Shown here: positions 1 through 6,655 of the stretch, piece by piece
Layout: the number at the start of each line of letters is the position of its first letter
Position numbering within the stretch: the first letter of the stretch is position 1
Origin: a virus
Direction: 5' to 3' (one strand)
Virus record (IMG/VR): IMGVR_UViG_3300026484_000282
Location: 1-26,197 of that record
DNA: 26,197 bases
Program-made: the position numbers and the translations under genes
Notes under the pieces: model-generated
Database searches by the model: none
Seen by the model: only the letters and a program-made list of their open reading frames with translations
Told to the model about the DNA's origin: nothing

Positions 1-18
1 ATCGCACCGGGGACGCCA
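1..18 (+). tRNA. 3' end of a tRNA gene (partial), probable prophage attachment target
   Basis: The first 18 bases read as the 3' end of a T loop, a T-stem 3' strand (CGCAC), an acceptor 3' strand (CGGGGAC), discriminator G and an encoded CCA at 16-18. The last eleven bases differ at one position from the 3' end of E. coli tRNA-Glu, but Asp, Asn and Ser tRNAs also carry discriminator G, so the identity is open. The rest of the tRNA lies left of the window. tRNA 3' ends are classic targets of phage tyrosine integrases, and phage genes begin about 120 bases further on, so an att core probably overlaps this segment. Only 18 bases are visible. Confidence 0.55.
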
Positions 19-59
19 ATGCTTCAAAAGCCCCATAAAATCGGATTTTCTAAAACTAA

Positions 60-101
60 AAATCAAAAATGTCAGTGGATTTTAGCGGCTTTTTACTGAC
101 A
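60..101 (-). terminator. Candidate rho-independent terminator of the lysis end of the late operon
   Basis: Read on the minus strand, TGTCAGT (101-95) pairs with ACTGACA (76-70) over 7 bp, with an 18-base loop that contains a small AGC/GCT pairing. The second arm is followed by TTTTTGATTTTT. It lies 35 bases past the lysozyme stop codon, where the long minus-strand operon should end. The large loop weakens the call, and the same bases are part of a repeat family that could instead bind integrase. Confidence 0.4.
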
Positions 102-150
102 ATTTTACTGACAGTTTAGGAGTTATATTTGATTGTTAATTGTCAGTAAA
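70..150. repeat. TTTACTGACA repeat cluster at the prophage end
   Basis: Two direct copies of TTTTACTGACA lie at 91-101 and 103-113, 12 bases apart. An inverted copy TGTCAGTAAA lies at 141-150 and a partial inverted copy TGTCAGT at 70-76. The first and last full copies form a perfect 13-bp inverted repeat (92-104 with 138-150). The 141-150 copy is inside the lysozyme 3' end, and the 13-bp match covers its stop codon. Next to a tRNA attachment target, short direct and inverted repeats are what integrase arm-type sites look like. That function is inference. Confidence 0.5.
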
Positions 151-552
151 GTTGTTACTTTTTATCATTTCACAAACATCCTCACATCTGCTTTTAACCT
201 GCTCACACCACCTGCTATTTTTAGCCTCTTGTGCCGCTTTTTTAAAGTCGCCCTCTTTTACCGCCTGTATTAATTTTTTAAAGGTTAAAAATCTCGGTTT
301 ACCTAAATTGAAATCCATATCTATTAAAGCTATTTTTATGTTTTCAGGCAGACTGTCGAAGTTCGGAAAAATCTCTCTTAATTCGTTTTCGCACCTTTTA
401 ATATCATTTTCAAGCAAATACATCGCTTCATCTTCACTAATTCCGTTTTCTTCTATATTTCTGCCTACGCCGATTGTGAGTTTTCCTGCGGGGCAGAGAT
501 ACGGTTTAAGTCTAAGTCCCTCGTGTTTTATTATAAAATCTTTAACGGTCAT
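136..552 (-). CDS. T4-type phage lysozyme (endolysin, GH24)
   Basis: A 138-residue muramidase that cleaves the N-acetylmuramic acid to N-acetylglucosamine bond of peptidoglycan to lyse the host. The N-terminus carries the GH24 catalytic pattern at exactly T4 spacing: Glu11 in HEG, Cys20 in YLCPAGKLTIG, where T4 has Asp, and Thr26. The E-8-D/C-5-T form with Cys is common in phage endolysins. There is no signal peptide or N-terminal anchor, so it should accumulate in the cytoplasm and depend on the holin encoded four genes upstream. The start at 552 has AAGGA five bases before it and overlaps the end of the 59-residue upstream gene. It is the last gene of the late operon; its final codons fall in the TTTACTGACA repeat cluster. 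Confidence 0.93.
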   Translation of the reverse strand: MTVKDFIIKHEGLRLKPYLCPAGKLTIGVGRNIEENGISEDEAMYLLENDIKRCENELREIFPNFDSLPENIKIALIDMDFNLGKPRFLTFKKLIQAVKEGDFKKAAQEAKNSRWCEQVKSRCEDVCEMIKSNNFTDN

Positions 553-721
553 TTACGTCCTTTACAAATTTTTCGTTATATTCTTTTATCTGTTCGTTAA
601 GAAATTTGTTTGCTTTAATTAATTCTTCTTTATCTTTTCTGCATTTTTTTAGCTCTTCCATAAGCGTTTTAAAATCCTCAAGGGGCATTTCTACGATTTC
701 ATCTTTTACTTTTGTTTTCAT
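542..721 (-). CDS. Small coiled-coil protein in the lysis cassette (59 aa), unknown role
   Basis: A 59-residue, highly charged protein predicted to be helical throughout (MEELKKCRKDKEEL, then NEQIKEYNEKF), with one cysteine near residue 28 and no membrane segment. AAAGGA lies six bases before the ATG, which overlaps the Rz1 stop codon as ATGA. Its own stop overlaps the start of the lysozyme gene by 11 bases. This tight packing between Rz1 and lysozyme suggests translational coupling and a lysis-related or simply co-transcribed role. I do not recognise a family. The ribosome site and perfect fit in the operon make it a convincing gene despite its length. Confidence 0.75.
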   Translation of the reverse strand: MKTKVKDEIVEMPLEDFKTLMEELKKCRKDKEELIKANKFLNEQIKEYNEKFVKDVNDR

Positions 722-891
722 TTTTTTTCCTTTATATAATAATGTATTGTAAAGTGTTTATCTTTTGTGGTATTTACTTCATAAGTCTGCAGTCCCGGGC
801 AAGGTGTTTTTACATAAACATATTCTTTTTTAACACAGCCGCTAAAAATAAAGAGTGTGATAACCGACAGAAGTATTAATTTCAGTTTCAT
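718..891 (-). CDS. Rz1-like o-spanin lipoprotein (57 aa)
   Basis: A 57-residue lipoprotein, the outer-membrane half of a spanin pair that fuses the inner and outer membranes in the last step of lysis of Gram-negative hosts. A Lys-containing start is followed by a hydrophobic stretch and the lipobox FSGC, with lipidation expected at Cys19. The mature part is about 39 residues. The ATG lies 50 bases inside the 3' end of the Rz-like gene in another reading frame, with GGAT upstream; Rz/Rz1 pairs commonly overlap this way. The mature chain has only two prolines, unlike the proline-rich lambda Rz1. The stop overlaps the next start as ATGA. The call rests on lipobox plus position. Confidence 0.82.
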   Translation of the reverse strand: MKLKLILLSVITLFIFSGCVKKEYVYVKTPCPGLQTYEVNTTKDKHFTIHYYIKEKK

Positions 892-1114
892 TTTTATCCT
901 TTGTCTGTTTTTTTAAGACTTCTTTTTTCGCTTTTTGCCTTGCCTCAAAACTTTTAATTTTAGTGTTTTGCTTTTCTTTTACAATTTCCGCTTGTTTTTG
1001 TCTGACTTGACGCTGTAAATCTTTTCTAACATCTTGTATATGCGTTATATACATATATAAGGCAATCACAAACGCAATAAGCGTAATTGCTATAATATTA
1101 CTTAAACTATTCAT
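842..1114 (-). CDS. Rz-like i-spanin (inner-membrane coiled-coil protein)
   Basis: A 90-residue protein with one N-terminal transmembrane helix (about residues 6-24) followed by a long charged coiled-coil region rich in Lys, Gln and Glu. This is the topology of Rz-type i-spanins, which sit in the inner membrane, reach across the periplasm and bind the o-spanin. It follows the holin gene with overlapping stop and start and has AAGGAG upstream. The Rz1-like lipoprotein gene begins inside its 3' end. No sequence family is recognised; the assignment uses topology, size and position. Confidence 0.82.
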   Translation of the reverse strand: MNSLSNIIAITLIAFVIALYMYITHIQDVRKDLQRQVRQKQAEIVKEKQNTKIKSFEARQKAKKEVLKKQTKDKNETEINTSVGYHTLYF

Positions 1115-1476
1115 TCATTCTCCTTTTTGTGCGTTTCTTTTATAATATCTACCGTTTTTTCAAGTCCTAATTTTTCAGCTAACATAATCTCTCCTAAATA
1201 AACCGCTCTTGTGCCTTGATGTGCTACAAATCCTGCAGCGGCAACACTTAAAAGTTCGTTAATACCCCAGCCCTGCAGTGCAATATATGTTAAAACCGCA
1301 AACCCTGTGCTGCTTGCAAAATCTGTAAAAAAATACAAAATTTTTTGTGTCTTAGTTAGATTTTTGTTTGTTAAAACCCTTCTTATATAGTTTAAATAAG
1401 CTCCCCATAATCCGAAAAATAAAACAATTATTACTGATAAGGAGCTTAAATCGTGTAAATTGTTTTTATGCGGCAT
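1111..1476 (-). CDS. Phage holin (LydA / holin 3 superfamily-like)
   Basis: A 121-residue membrane protein with three likely transmembrane segments (about residues 10-31, 46-66 and 70-87) and a charged C-terminal tail. Small size, several membrane segments, a basic stretch between the first two, a Gly/Ala-rich third segment and a position just before the Rz/Rz1 and lysozyme genes are typical of holins. The WGAY segment and the Gly/Ala-rich third segment recall the LydA type. It would set lysis timing by permeabilising the inner membrane so the signal-less lysozyme can reach the wall. The start has AAGGAG six bases upstream. Confidence 0.85.
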   Translation of the reverse strand: MPHKNNLHDLSSLSVIIVLFFGLWGAYLNYIRRVLTNKNLTKTQKILYFFTDFASSTGFAVLTYIALQGWGINELLSVAAAGFVAHQGTRAVYLGEIMLAEKLGLEKTVDIIKETHKKENE

Positions 1477-1485
1477 TTTTTCTCC

Positions 1486-1818
1486 TTATTGTCTATATTT
1501 GATTATGTGATATATTCTCACTGCGTAATAAAAAACACATCTTGTGAATTTTGAAACGCTTATTTCTTCTAAGCATTCTTTTAAATACTTATCCGCCTTT
1601 TTATACTCTCCTCTATCGCACAAATAATCGTGAATAATCGCACACGGCAAGTAATCCGTGCGGTTTGGAGGATAAATACACCAAAAAGGTCTTGGTACAC
1701 TTGCCCCGTCTGTGCGGAAATTCTTCGGCACCTCTATATCTTTATAACGGACAGACTCTAAAAGTTTGAATTTATGGTTTCGTAAAGGTTGTAATTTAAA
1801 ATCTGAATATTTAAGCAT
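1486..1818 (-). CDS. DUF1353 family phage protein
   Basis: A protein of 110 residues when started at the ATG at 1818, which has AAGGA eight bases upstream; earlier in-frame Met codons lack such a site. It shows the DUF1353 pattern: a VPxxFxTDGASVPRPFW stretch, then AIIHDYLCDRGEYKKADK and a C-terminal YYAVRIY. The conserved Asp and His-Asp residues suggest a small metal-binding or enzyme fold, but the family function is not established. In phages it often lies near lysis or tail genes, as here between a 134-residue unknown protein and the holin. It overlaps the upstream gene by 8 bases. Confidence 0.85.
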   Translation of the reverse strand: MLKYSDFKLQPLRNHKFKLLESVRYKDIEVPKNFRTDGASVPRPFWCIYPPNRTDYLPCAIIHDYLCDRGEYKKADKYLKECLEEISVSKFTRCVFYYAVRIYHIIKYRQ

Positions 1819-2215
1819 TATAAACATCCTTAATAATATCACCTATTTTAGCTTGTCTGTCAAATATTTTTTTAATCATCTTATCGCCCTCTTTAGCAAA
1901 CTGAACATCTGCTAAAGTCTGTATATTATCAAAAACTTTAATCATTTCTTCAATCATTTCTTTGTCTTTAATTTTGTTTTTAGTTGTCGTAGGTAATGCT
2001 TCATAAATTCTTTTAATAACAGACATTAAAAGAGAAATCATCTTTGCATTGTCTGCAATACTGTCAGGTAAATCAAACACTTCTTCTTGTATTCTCTTTC
2101 TTGCTAAACCTTTTTTAATATTCTCACTTTCAGAAGCTACAGGAATTTCCTGTATTGCTTTTTTGTAATATAAACCGTCTTTTGTAGTTACAGTTTCTTT
2201 TATTTCGTATCTCAT
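1811..2215 (-). CDS. Hypothetical protein after the tail fibre gene (134 aa)
   Basis: A 134-residue soluble protein with no recognised family. The first 25 residues look beta-rich (RYEIKETVTTKDGLYYKKAI); the rest is helical and charged. AAAGGA precedes the start. Lying directly downstream of the receptor-binding fibre gene, it could be a fibre assembly chaperone, since those usually follow their fibre gene, but the sequence shows no known chaperone motif. It could equally be an accessory lysis or morphogenesis protein. Confidence 0.7.
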   Translation of the reverse strand: MRYEIKETVTTKDGLYYKKAIQEIPVASESENIKKGLARKRIQEEVFDLPDSIADNAKMISLLMSVIKRIYEALPTTTKNKIKDKEMIEEMIKVFDNIQTLADVQFAKEGDKMIKKIFDRQAKIGDIIKDVYNA

Positions 2216-2219
2216 TTCA

Positions 2220-3437
2220 TTATCCTTTCTTCCATAAATTTGAAGTGAATGGTTCTACAATCTCCAATCCTTTATTAGGAGCTACTATTTTTCTTTGTAT
2301 AACTCTACCTTCTTTCGCTAAATCAGAATATACAGTTATGAATTTAGACCCGTCATAAGTTGTTGTTTTAGGAATTAATTCGTTAAAACTTGTATCCGTT
2401 ATGTCCGTTTTTGTAGCCTCTATCGCTATGCTTACAGACGGCAGTTGCTTTTTAAAGGCTTTTTTAGGTGCTTCTGATAGGTTTGCAGATGATATATCTG
2501 CTATGTATTTTCTTGCTTGTTCATTGTATAATTTACTAATCTCATCTTCAGTTAAAGAACGGTTGAAAATACGAAATTGATCAATTAAACCTACAAATTG
2601 GTTTCTTATATCACTATCGTCTGGTGAATTTATAAAAGCACCTATTATTTGTCTGTAAGAATTGGATGGTAAATAGAAATTAAAATCAAATGTCCCTATC
2701 AATTCTCCATTCAAATATATATAATAAGTGTTGCTGTTTTTGTTGACAATTAGATTGTGCCATTTATTTAATGATACTGCCTTAGAACCTATAAAAACTT
2801 TTTTATAGCTTACATTTTTATGGTCACCACCTCTACCTCCTATCACTATTTTATAATCGGTATCTATATAAATTTGAAAATTAGTCCATCCTGCATCATT
2901 TTGGTCAATTTGAAAAATAATTTTTTTTTCATTGATTTCATTAGTTAGATTAAACCATATTGATATATATTTTTGTGCTTCATCAATAATATCATGCAAG
3001 GGCAAATTAACATAACTACTTCCATCAAACTTAGCTGCTTTTCCATATTTGCCATTCTCATAATCTTCAGTCCCACCCCAAGTTCCATTATAATTTCCAG
3101 ATAAATCATTGACATTCTCACCATCAAAAGTATAGGTTGCTATACAACTTCCATCTCCAAAAATATCAAGTGTTTGTGTAGTATCTATTATTCCTATTGT
3201 TACAGAACCAAGTTTTGTTTCAACAATATTATTGTCATTCTTAATAAGCAACACATCATCTTTTTCATTTACTTCAGTAGTAGTAACTAAGTCAGTATTT
3301 GTAGTATCATCTAAAAGAGTTATTTCTTCAGGTCTGTAGTTTACAGCAGTATCTGTAACTTTTGCAAAATCACTATCACCATCGTCCTGTGTAACAATCT
3401 TTTCCAGATATATTGCATTATCTTTTATTGCTTTCAT
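2220..3437 (-). CDS. Tail fibre / receptor-binding protein with LamG-like domain
   Basis: A 405-residue protein, probably distal in the tail and in contact with the host surface. Residues ~1-90 are a Thr/Asp-rich adaptor-like region. Residues ~95-310 form a concanavalin A/LamG-type jelly roll: it begins CIATYTFDGENVNDLSGNYN, has KYGKAAKFDGSSYV, a KWHNLIVNKN strand and YLNGELIGTF, and closes with FVGLIDQFRIFNRSLTEDEI, the signature end of this fold. Such domains usually bind glycans. The last ~95 residues are separate, ending SNLWKKG. It has AAGGAG before the start. The N-terminal region is unlike the neighbouring fibre protein, so the LamG domain may be the exchangeable specificity module. 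Confidence 0.85.
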   Translation of the reverse strand: MKAIKDNAIYLEKIVTQDDGDSDFAKVTDTAVNYRPEEITLLDDTTNTDLVTTTEVNEKDDVLLIKNDNNIVETKLGSVTIGIIDTTQTLDIFGDGSCIATYTFDGENVNDLSGNYNGTWGGTEDYENGKYGKAAKFDGSSYVNLPLHDIIDEAQKYISIWFNLTNEINEKKIIFQIDQNDAGWTNFQIYIDTDYKIVIGGRGGDHKNVSYKKVFIGSKAVSLNKWHNLIVNKNSNTYYIYLNGELIGTFDFNFYLPSNSYRQIIGAFINSPDDSDIRNQFVGLIDQFRIFNRSLTEDEISKLYNEQARKYIADISSANLSEAPKKAFKKQLPSVSIAIEATKTDITDTSFNELIPKTTTYDGSKFITVYSDLAKEGRVIQRKIVAPNKGLEIVEPFTSNLWKKG

Positions 3438-3446
3438 TTATACTCC

Positions 3447-3905
3447 TTAATATTCAAATCCATCGTTTGTATCAGCGTTTGCATCAAAATCTGCATTATT
3501 TATGCTTCCATCCGCTATCACAGGAACGTTTAAGACGGTTATATTTTTAGTAGTCGTATCACTTCTCGTTTTACCCGCCTCAACCGCATAACAAGTAACT
3601 GTAAATTGTGTATCTTCTTCAACTTCTTCTGTAGTTAATGTAGCAGTTTTACCCCCGTTATAATTAATATCTCCAGCGTCCGTATTAAAATAGTAATCCG
3701 TATTATCCTTATAATTTGTTATTGTTATCGTTACTTTAGTATCTTCATTTGCTTGCTTTGGTAAAGATAGGGTGGGAGCTTCACTTTTTATTTCTATAAA
3801 TTTTGAATTAATTTTATTTGAACTCCAAGTTTTATTTGTAGCTATTGCATTATCATCAATCATCGCCCCGCTTCCATTTCCGCTTACAGGATAAATAATA
3901 TTCAT
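3447..3905 (-). CDS. Tail fibre-like protein with Ig-like segment
   Basis: A 152-residue protein. Residues ~14-37 contain the motif IDDNAIATNKTWSSNKI, common in phage fibre and neck proteins. Residues ~43-125 are beta-rich with alternating Thr/Val (KVTITITNYKDNTDYYFNT, then TATLTTEEVEEDTQFTVTCY), like a bacterial Ig-like domain, and the tail is Asp/Asn-rich. It is probably an accessory tail fibre or decoration component. It lies one base after the 80-residue gene upstream and immediately before the LamG fibre. Confidence 0.7.
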   Translation of the reverse strand: MNIIYPVSGNGSGAMIDDNAIATNKTWSSNKINSKFIEIKSEAPTLSLPKQANEDTKVTITITNYKDNTDYYFNTDAGDINYNGGKTATLTTEEVEEDTQFTVTCYAVEAGKTRSDTTTKNITVLNVPVIADGSINNADFDANADTNDGFEY

Positions 3906-3906
3906 T

Positions 3907-4149
3907 TTAAACCCCTACATTGTCTATAATAATATTTGTGCTTCCTCTTACGCATTTTACCCACACTTCATCTCCACCCGAATAACTAAAAATCTCATTG
4001 TTACCCAGCATGAACCCCGCTTCCGGTGTTTCCCCCTTTTTTACAGTCGCCACCTCTACATATTCAAGTCCTCTGTTTTGTATTACAACCACTTCTCCGT
4101 TCCCGACTTTTTGCCAAGTGTTTGTGATTTTTATATTTCTTGTCGCCAC
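3907..4149 (-). CDS. Small beta-rich tail-associated protein (80 aa, GTG start)
   Basis: An 80-residue beta-rich protein starting at GTG (4149) with AAGG six bases upstream. The sequence (ITNTWQKVGNGEVVVIQNRG, later IFSYSGGDEVWVKCVRGS) resembles small phage proteins that put a beta-sandwich on the virion surface, but I cannot place it in a named family. The position between baseplate-like genes and the fibre genes suggests a minor tail or capsid decoration protein. Confidence 0.65.
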   Translation of the reverse strand: MATRNIKITNTWQKVGNGEVVVIQNRGLEYVEVATVKKGETPEAGFMLGNNEIFSYSGGDEVWVKCVRGSTNIIIDNVGV

Positions 4150-4206
4150 AGTAAGCCTTTTTTTATTTAAATAATAAGGGATTAAAAGATTGTTTTTTGG
4201 GAAAAA

Positions 4207-4338
4207 TTAGAAAGAGAGATTTTTTAGTTTAATTGTTTGCGTATTTTGCTTTTTGATTTTAACTATCTTTTTATATTCATTTGTTTTTTGTGATTTTCTT
4301 ATTTGTTTTTCAATCAGTTTGTTAAGCTCTTTAATCAT
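4207..4338 (-). CDS. Lysine-rich small protein (43 aa), unknown
   Basis: A 43-residue basic protein (13 Lys) starting MIKELNKLIEKQIRK, predicted helical. The ATG at 4338 overlaps the stop of the hub-like gene upstream by 8 bases, and GAGG lies just before it. It fills an otherwise empty stretch of the operon. I see no homology. Codon use and position support it moderately; it may be a minor tail-tip component or simply a short spacer ORF. Confidence 0.5.
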   Translation of the reverse strand: MIKELNKLIEKQIRKSQKTNEYKKIVKIKKQNTQTIKLKNLSF

Positions 4339-4684
4339 ACCTCACCGCCTTGATTTTTGTTTTAATAACCCCGTCTTTGAAATAATGCGTTATCTTTTTA
4401 ACGATAAACTTTGTTTTTGTAAGGTCTCTTGGTATTCTGTAAGTCGGGGCATAAACTTCTATAATGTCGTTAATCTTTAAAGGTGCAAAATAGGTGCTAA
4501 ACTCCACTTCCTGTTTATCGTATCCGTATTCTAAAAATTCGGATGTAGCTCTTAATGTAGCAATAGTTTCATTTGCAATAAGACTGTCATTAATCTCTTT
4601 GCTCTCACCCTTTCGGTCGATTTCAAAAACTCCGCTGTATAAAGGGGTTTGATTTTCCTGAATTTGTTGTGATTTTATTAGCAT
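4331..4684 (-). CDS. Baseplate/tail hub-related protein, C-terminal-like domain (117 aa)
   Basis: A 117-residue protein that looks like the end of a tail hub protein: KINDIIEVYAPTYRIP gives a bound on a ligand-like barrel, followed by KFIVKKITHYFKDG and IKTKIKAVRYD, the pattern seen at the end of gp27/gp44-like hub proteins. It follows the 475-residue hub-like gene with one Cys-rich gene between. AAAGG precedes the start, which overlaps the previous gene by 7 bases. It may be a naturally separate hub subunit. Confidence 0.6.
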   Translation of the reverse strand: MLIKSQQIQENQTPLYSGVFEIDRKGESKEINDSLIANETIATLRATSEFLEYGYDKQEVEFSTYFAPLKINDIIEVYAPTYRIPRDLTKTKFIVKKITHYFKDGVIKTKIKAVRYD

Positions 4685-5229
4685 TTTAAGCCTTTATTAA
4701 AATAACATATATCTATATACCTTTTTGGTTTAATTATAAGTATATTTTTTTGTACAATATAATAAGCATACACATAATCTTTTGTAGGCATCCCATATTT
4801 ATCAATTATTTCTGGTGGTAGTTTATAAGTTTGCTGGCGATCTGGACTATAAGAACACATATAGTCAGGTTTTGTTTCAAGTAAAACTTTTCCATCTTTT
4901 ATAATTTTGTCTATTCTGTTAGTGTTTGTAGCCCAATAAAAGGGTTCTTTAATCATTGTTATATCTTCTATTTTTTCGTCTTTCACATAAAAACAAGACT
5001 CTTCATAATGAACCGAAGTATCAAATTCTTCTTTAAAAATACAAGAAATAAATTGTGGCTTATATCTCTCACCCCCCTCACACCCCTCAACTAAATACTC
5101 CCCGTTTATTATTTTCCTACAGGGGCTTGGATTTGCAAAACACCCGCTGTTAGCGCCTATCACATACTCCCCGTCGATTATCCTCATAACCTCGCCGTTT
5201 GCTTTTCTAATTTCCGTTACTTTTCCCAT
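4678..5229 (-). CDS. Cysteine-containing tail-region protein (183 aa), unknown
   Basis: A 183-residue protein with eight cysteines, unusual among its neighbours. The N-terminus has an imperfect tandem repeat: IIDGEYVIGANSGC at residues ~17-30 and IINGEYLVEGCEGG at ~40-53. No signal peptide or membrane segment is seen. GAGGTG precedes the start, which overlaps the hub-like gene's stop as TAATG. It is likely a tail-tip or baseplate component because both neighbours look like hub proteins. Cysteines could bind metal or form crosslinks in the mature virion. Confidence 0.65.
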   Translation of the reverse strand: MGKVTEIRKANGEVMRIIDGEYVIGANSGCFANPSPCRKIINGEYLVEGCEGGERYKPQFISCIFKEEFDTSVHYEESCFYVKDEKIEDITMIKEPFYWATNTNRIDKIIKDGKVLLETKPDYMCSYSPDRQQTYKLPPEIIDKYGMPTKDYVYAYYIVQKNILIIKPKRYIDICYFNKGLKC

Positions 5230-6653
5230 TATTGCACCTCATTCATATAAATCTGCTTTTTGTTTGCATACCAGTCTAAATATAAAGGCTCCTGTCCGCT
5301 CATTTCGAATTTATAAGTATTGTATTCGCTTATGTTAAATTCCAGCTCCCCGAATGCATTGCTTGTATAAGTCCCCATAACCGCAAAAACATCGCCGTCT
5401 TTTCTTGATATTGTTATGTTTTTATTTATTGCCTCGCCGTAATCAATACCCCAATCTCTCATAAGATTAAGGGTAAAATCGTAAGGGATTGGATAATATC
5501 CGTTAAGCTCTATTTTGTGTTCATAATCAATAACTTGATTAAAATGCGTAATATGAAAATTAACTGATTTTGGATATTTCGAATGTTCTATCGTTCCGTG
5601 TAAAACTTTTGTTTTGTAGGTAATTTTAAGCTCTCCTTTTTCTACCTTATCAAATACAAGCAAATTATGACCTTTCTCGAAACTGTAATTCTCAACCCCC
5701 TCAATCGCTATTATTTCTTCAATTCCCCCCGTAAGCCTTACAAACTCATCGTTATTAAGCTCATATCTTTCAACCAAAATCCTCTCCCCCGTTTCATAAG
5801 CGACATTGCAATTAGGCTCTCGTATTGTAGGAGAATAATAAATAACAAAAAAGGCATTTACGGGACTTATTTTGTAGGTATTTCCCTCATCATCCGTATA
5901 AATTATTACATTATCAGGACTGCAGCACTGCGGGGAGTCTTTTATTTCAAGCGTAATAATAGGCTTTGCCGTAAAGGCTTTATCGTCTTTTTTATTTATG
6001 TAGATTTTGTTAATCTTTTTTTCGTCTTTGTTTGTAGATGTGCTAAAATCGATAATGTCGCTTAATTCGCTAAATCTCTTAACAGCTATGTCGTCTTTAT
6101 TTATCCGTTTTTTATCTTCAAAATACAAAACACCCCTGTAAAAGTAATAATCAAACTCCGTAATTTTGCTTATGTCCTCAATAGCCTCTTCAATGCTTTT
6201 ATTCTCTACCGTATAATCAAACAATAAAGGAATGTCGGTTAAGTTCTCACTGTTAACCGTTACATCGGGCAATAAAGTAGCAATCAAGCCCTTAACTGAG
6301 TTTGTCTGAATTGTCTTATTTAAATTGCCTGTGTATTTGTAGGTATATTTTATTGTCCTGCTTTTGCAGTAAACTTTTATATTGTTATTTTTTAAATAAT
6401 CAATGTTGTCAATTACAAATTTTTCGATTATCTCTTCACCGTCGTCTATTTTATATCTAACCTCTACCCGTTCAATTAAATCCCCCACAATTGCAGGGTC
6501 AATATACAAATCATTTACCACAAAAATTAAAGAATTATAAATTTTATGAATGCTTATATCAAAAATTCCATCCTGAATAGATACTATCTTATCGTCAATT
6601 TTCTTTTTCTGCCCCAAATGGTTTGTAAAATATACGCTTAAATATACTTCCAT
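5229..6653 (-). CDS. Tail hub / baseplate protein (gp27/gp44-like)
   Basis: A protein of 474 residues from the second of two adjacent ATG codons, which is better spaced from AAGGA (the other Met is at 6656). N-terminal beta-rich part, then a region like the barrel domains of tail hub proteins: SVKGLIATLLPDV, followed by KSIEEAIEDISKITEFDYYF and YRGVLYFEDKKRI, the usual hub pattern of a short helix then a test of a yy-g-l strand. The role would be the ring at the tail tip that connects the tube to the fibres. The second half, with ITISRKDGDVFAVMGTYTS, has no recognised domain. The hub call is from pattern and position, not from a firm family match. Confidence 0.65.
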   Translation of the reverse strand: MEVYLSVYFTNHLGQKKKIDDKIVSIQDGIFDISIHKIYNSLIFVVNDLYIDPAIVGDLIERVEVRYKIDDGEEIIEKFVIDNIDYLKNNNIKVYCKSRTIKYTYKYTGNLNKTIQTNSVKGLIATLLPDVTVNSENLTDIPLLFDYTVENKSIEEAIEDISKITEFDYYFYRGVLYFEDKKRINKDDIAVKRFSELSDIIDFSTSTNKDEKKINKIYINKKDDKAFTAKPIITLEIKDSPQCCSPDNVIIYTDDEGNTYKISPVNAFFVIYYSPTIREPNCNVAYETGERILVERYELNNDEFVRLTGGIEEIIAIEGVENYSFEKGHNLLVFDKVEKGELKITYKTKVLHGTIEHSKYPKSVNFHITHFNQVIDYEHKIELNGYYPIPYDFTLNLMRDWGIDYGEAINKNITISRKDGDVFAVMGTYTSNAFGELEFNISEYNTYKFEMSGQEPLYLDWYANKKQIYMNEVQ

Positions 6654-6655
6654 CA

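Noticed and set aside
140-622. Plus-strand frame of 160 codons across lysozyme and the small lysis gene
   Set aside because: Antisense to lysozyme with intact catalytic residues and to a well-placed small gene; no ribosome site or recognisable protein.
2945-3127. Second minus-strand frame in the LamG region
   Set aside because: Met-rich frame overlapping the domain signature of the fibre gene; no ribosome site.
5667-6065. Plus-strand frame of 132 codons in the hub gene
   Set aside because: Shadow of the hub-like coding frame; the minus-strand gene is coupled to both neighbours and has a good ribosome site.
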